NCBI GenBank assembly: GCA_026168455.1
Contig: CM047428.1
Span: 18,132,759 to 18,196,758, forward strand
Length of the DNA: 64,000 nt
Direction: 5' to 3'
Source of the DNA: Theocolax elegans
Lineage: Eukaryota; Arthropoda; Insecta; Hymenoptera; Cerocephalidae
Of this stretch, positions 61,280 to 64,000 are shown one piece after another (position 1 is the stretch's first letter; every line of letters begins with the position of its first letter). The notes below the pieces were generated by a model, which worked only from the letters and a program-made list of their open reading frames with translations, was not told where the DNA came from and did not search any database. Position numbers and translations under genes: made by a program.

Positions 61280-61860
61280 GGAAACAATATATTTTCATTT
61301 TGCGCCACTCGTAAAGGAGCGTGTGTAGGTTACCTTTTTTGTTCTGCAAAGAGCCTTAAACGAGAGAGCCGGAGTGCCGAATAAAAAAGTTGCTCTGACG
61401 TATATATACATATGGAAGGTGCGCATACCTGCATCAAAACCCGAAATTGCCAAGATGCACCATGCGTGCACGAAAAAATCGGGGCTTGCAATGACTCGTT
61501 TCGCCCATCTCTCGATTTATAGACCGGTGTGTTGGTGAGTTCACTTACACGTACACGTTTATATATATACATATATATATCTTATACGCGTTTCTTGCCG
61601 TGGGGCGAGTTTCGGCAAACGCTCGTGCGGTAAGAGTATATAACGCAACGAGATGAGTACCACGCTTCGGGTGAGCGAAAGAAGAAAACGAACCGGACAA
61701 CACGAGGAAGCGAGCGCACACCACACAAGAGAATGAAAGAGAAAGAGAAAGAGAGAAAAATCAAGGGCCACACGCGTAGTCTTCCGCTCGTGGTTTTTCA
61801 CCTACCGAGCCACCTCCTTGGATCTCCTTCTACATAAATGTGCTGCGGATATAAAAACGG
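61280..61860. promoter_or_regulatory. Unique GC-richer island in the long intron
   Basis: This block has mixed composition, CpGs and a short purine-rich GA tract (about 61735-61760). Overlapping short frames occur on the minus strand without recognisable motifs. It may be an enhancer or internal promoter. Confidence 0.3.
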
Positions 61861-63154
61861 ATGAAGAATTTTCGCGCTTTTCTTTTATACGCACATACGC
61901 ACGCGAGCTAACACGCCTTTTTAAATTTCCCTATAAACTTTTACTAATGTTGCATTGCACTTATACTTCCCTTCTTTTTTGGAAAATTCCATTTTGCATA
62001 TACGAATCGCTATGTATAAAAATAGAATAAATCCACTCACCCTGACAAAAAATTATGTATTTTTAACGAAATCTGGTTATATTTATTTTGTTTGTTTTTT
62101 TAGTCAAATTTATGAAATATTTGTATCATACATGCATGAGGTTTAATTTAAATAATGCAGATTAACAATATGAGATAAAACATAAAATATACATAAACCC
62201 AATGATTACATTAAATGTTATTCCATATACAGACATTTTAATTAAAATTTTAATAATATTGTATTCGGATTCGACATACTTTAGAATCAATAAAATAAAT
62301 AAATGATCCAAGGTTTTAAAATAGTTTTAAAAGTTTTAAATAAACATATAATATGTCAGTGATGTGTTTGAAAAGTTAAAGGTAGGTGTATTATTGTTTG
62401 TTACTATTTTTAAATTCAAATTCTCGTCTATTTGCTGTACAAATTGATAAATATTCACGAGTACGTCCACATAAATACACCTGCGAGTTTTGTTTATTTA
62501 TTAAGGTTTATCCTTTTACATTTGTACTTTTATCGACGGTACAAAGATCCTAAATAAATAAGTGCAGTTATTTAAGAAAAGATTGGCAATGCGTTACGGT
62601 ACGTACTAATATCTTCGATGTAATTTTCTCATTTTTGCTCGAACACGTGGCAATCGGTTAAAAATACAAATTTTAAGCGCGTCGAAATAAATCTATATAC
62701 GCAAAAATATCGAATAGAAATTTCGTCCTTGGAAAAACGAATCGAATTTGTAAAATGTACAATATTTATTTAGACTGGGATCGAGAGAAACTAAAGCAAT
62801 CCGTGGAGATACTCGACAAGTAGTTACAAGAGTGAAAACGAACAGGATAAATAAGATTAAGGATAAATACCATTTAAAAGTGTTGGTTACACCAAAAGTT
62901 TCAAAAATTGGGAAAGGAACAGGAGAGGACATTTCTCTCGGAAGTCCATATGAATGTGTATCTGAGCCCTTTTATTTCGATACGAGTGATGCCGAGTTGA
63001 ACCTCCTCCCTTTTTTTTCACGCACTCTCTCTTTCTCCTGATGTATCGTCCTGTATAGGTGTATCCATACATACATACGTACATACATACATAGGTACGT
63101 ACACACGGTCGGAAAGAGCGAGAGAAGATCGGACTCATGCAACCGGTTTCCCAG

Positions 63155-63213
63155 GTTCATTACACCGCGAGCCGCATCTCCTTTCTCGACAAGTGCCCGG
63201 AGATTCACGTACG
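63155..63213 (+). CDS. Candidate third coding exon of the 42.25 kb gene
   Basis: This 59-base segment is bounded by a CCCAG acceptor and a strong GTAAGC donor, and it is G+C-rich. The phase fits: exon 2 leaves one base, and 1 + 59 gives whole codons. The joined frame reads GSLHREPHLLSRQVPGDSRT with no stop. The peptide is not recognised and the pyrimidine tract is only moderate, so it may be chance. Confidence 0.35.
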
Positions 63214-64000
63214 GTAAGCAGGGAGGCTCTTTCCTCTCCCTTCATCCCTCTCCCGACGACGACGACGACGACGACGAGAGGATCTATCTATCCGTATACT
63301 TTGAGTTTCCTAACCGTATAAGAGAGTTTCGTTAGACTATCAGGGATGTTCGATAGTTTCAAACGATCTCCAAGAGATTTCGAGGTTTCGATGTCGGTTA
63401 GTTATATTATACTGGGGTATTAAGTGTTCTACAGTGACATTATGGTTCGATTGATCCATATACCGTATACCAAGGCATCTACCATGGATTATGAAGATTT
63501 ATAATCCGTACTACACACACCTCGATGAATTTTCAATTATCACACCAATTCATTTATTTTCCAATTAAATTTTTATGCGGAAAGTGTGTTTTATTTGTGA
63601 GCATTCACTGATTACATTAATCCCTCTGTAACATTTCTAATTGATAATATAATATTAAAAAGTCTGAAATTCTGATATATCAATCTGCACCTACTAACTG
63701 TTTGCAATATAAATATGTATTGTGCAGCTTAGAATTATATATATAATGATAGCGTAGAACGGCAATATTTTACCGTCAATCGATTTTGGTGGTTCTTCAA
63801 GTTAGACGAACCGCAGAATAAAGGTGTCATAAAGCGCGTTTTGCGGTTCAACGAAATAACGCACACGGGGGCTCGTAAAAATTCAATGTAGTCATTTATT
63901 CGTGACATACGAATTTAGTTTGACCATTACGAATGTCAAGCGTAAATTATATTGCAAACTCATTGGTTACCATTTGTAAAGCAAATTTCGTTATTAAAAA
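63214..64000. other. Right edge of the window, no supported gene
   Basis: A (CGA)n trinucleotide tract lies at about 63254-63276, followed by mixed sequence and then AT-rich DNA. No exon is supported. If 63155-63213 is an exon, this is the start of its downstream intron. Confidence 0.5.

Larger units (their letters stand above)
51967..63154 (+). other. Long intron downstream of the second exon
   Basis: No firmly supported exon lies in this stretch. It contains a near-palindromic element at 52478-53144, (TA)n tracts at about 54665-54687 and 58636-58669, (TG)n at 56442-56480, (CT)n at about 58006-58027, and GC-richer islands at about 54690-55110, 57900-58480, 59480-59770 and 61280-61860. An acceptor-like site with an open frame at 58746 is noted as a weak exon candidate. 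Confidence 0.5.

Overview
The window looks like a chromosome segment from an insect. It is AT-rich, with many (AT)n, (GA)n and (TG)n microsatellites and genes split by short AT-rich introns with canonical GT-AG ends. Several recognisable metazoan proteins are present. Hymenoptera is my best guess from base composition and the GC-richer GA-repeat islands, but this is inference; no sequence here proves the order. All exon models were built by hand from splice consensus, phase agreement and family knowledge, without alignment software.

Layout. Positions 1-23.8 kb hold no gene I can support: AT-rich DNA with several GC-richer islands. The strongest island (about 17.1-18.6 kb) may be an orphan promoter or first exon. 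From 23.9 to 30.85 kb a seven-exon gene on the minus strand encodes a secreted type-B carboxylesterase-like protein whose nucleophile serine is replaced by glycine (glutactin-like). A complete four-exon S1 serine protease lies on the plus strand inside its 4.2 kb first intron. A DHHC palmitoyltransferase of the ZDHHC3/7 type (32.27-33.88 kb, plus) converges on eIF3k (35.43-36.62 kb, minus). eIF3k in turn diverges from deoxyhypusine synthase (37.10-39.00 kb, plus). eIF3k and DHPS share about 480 bp between start codons and both serve translation. From 42.25 kb to the end lies the 5' part of a long-intron plus-strand gene. Its first two coding exons give a Ser/Pro/Glu-rich N-terminus with a sumoylation-type VKRE motif, so a transcription regulator is plausible, but the family is not identified.

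Most notable points: the catalytically dead esterase with a Pro/Lys-rich tail; the nested protease lacking the Cys191-Cys220 pair and a basic activation site; a one-base frame conflict at the last DHPS splice junction; a roughly 660 bp near-palindrome at 52.48-53.14 kb that would fold into a long hairpin if transcribed; a TTAA-flanked element with terminal inverted repeats and an internal tandem duplication at 40.63-40.98 kb; and GC-richer unique islands inside the long introns that look like cis-regulatory DNA.
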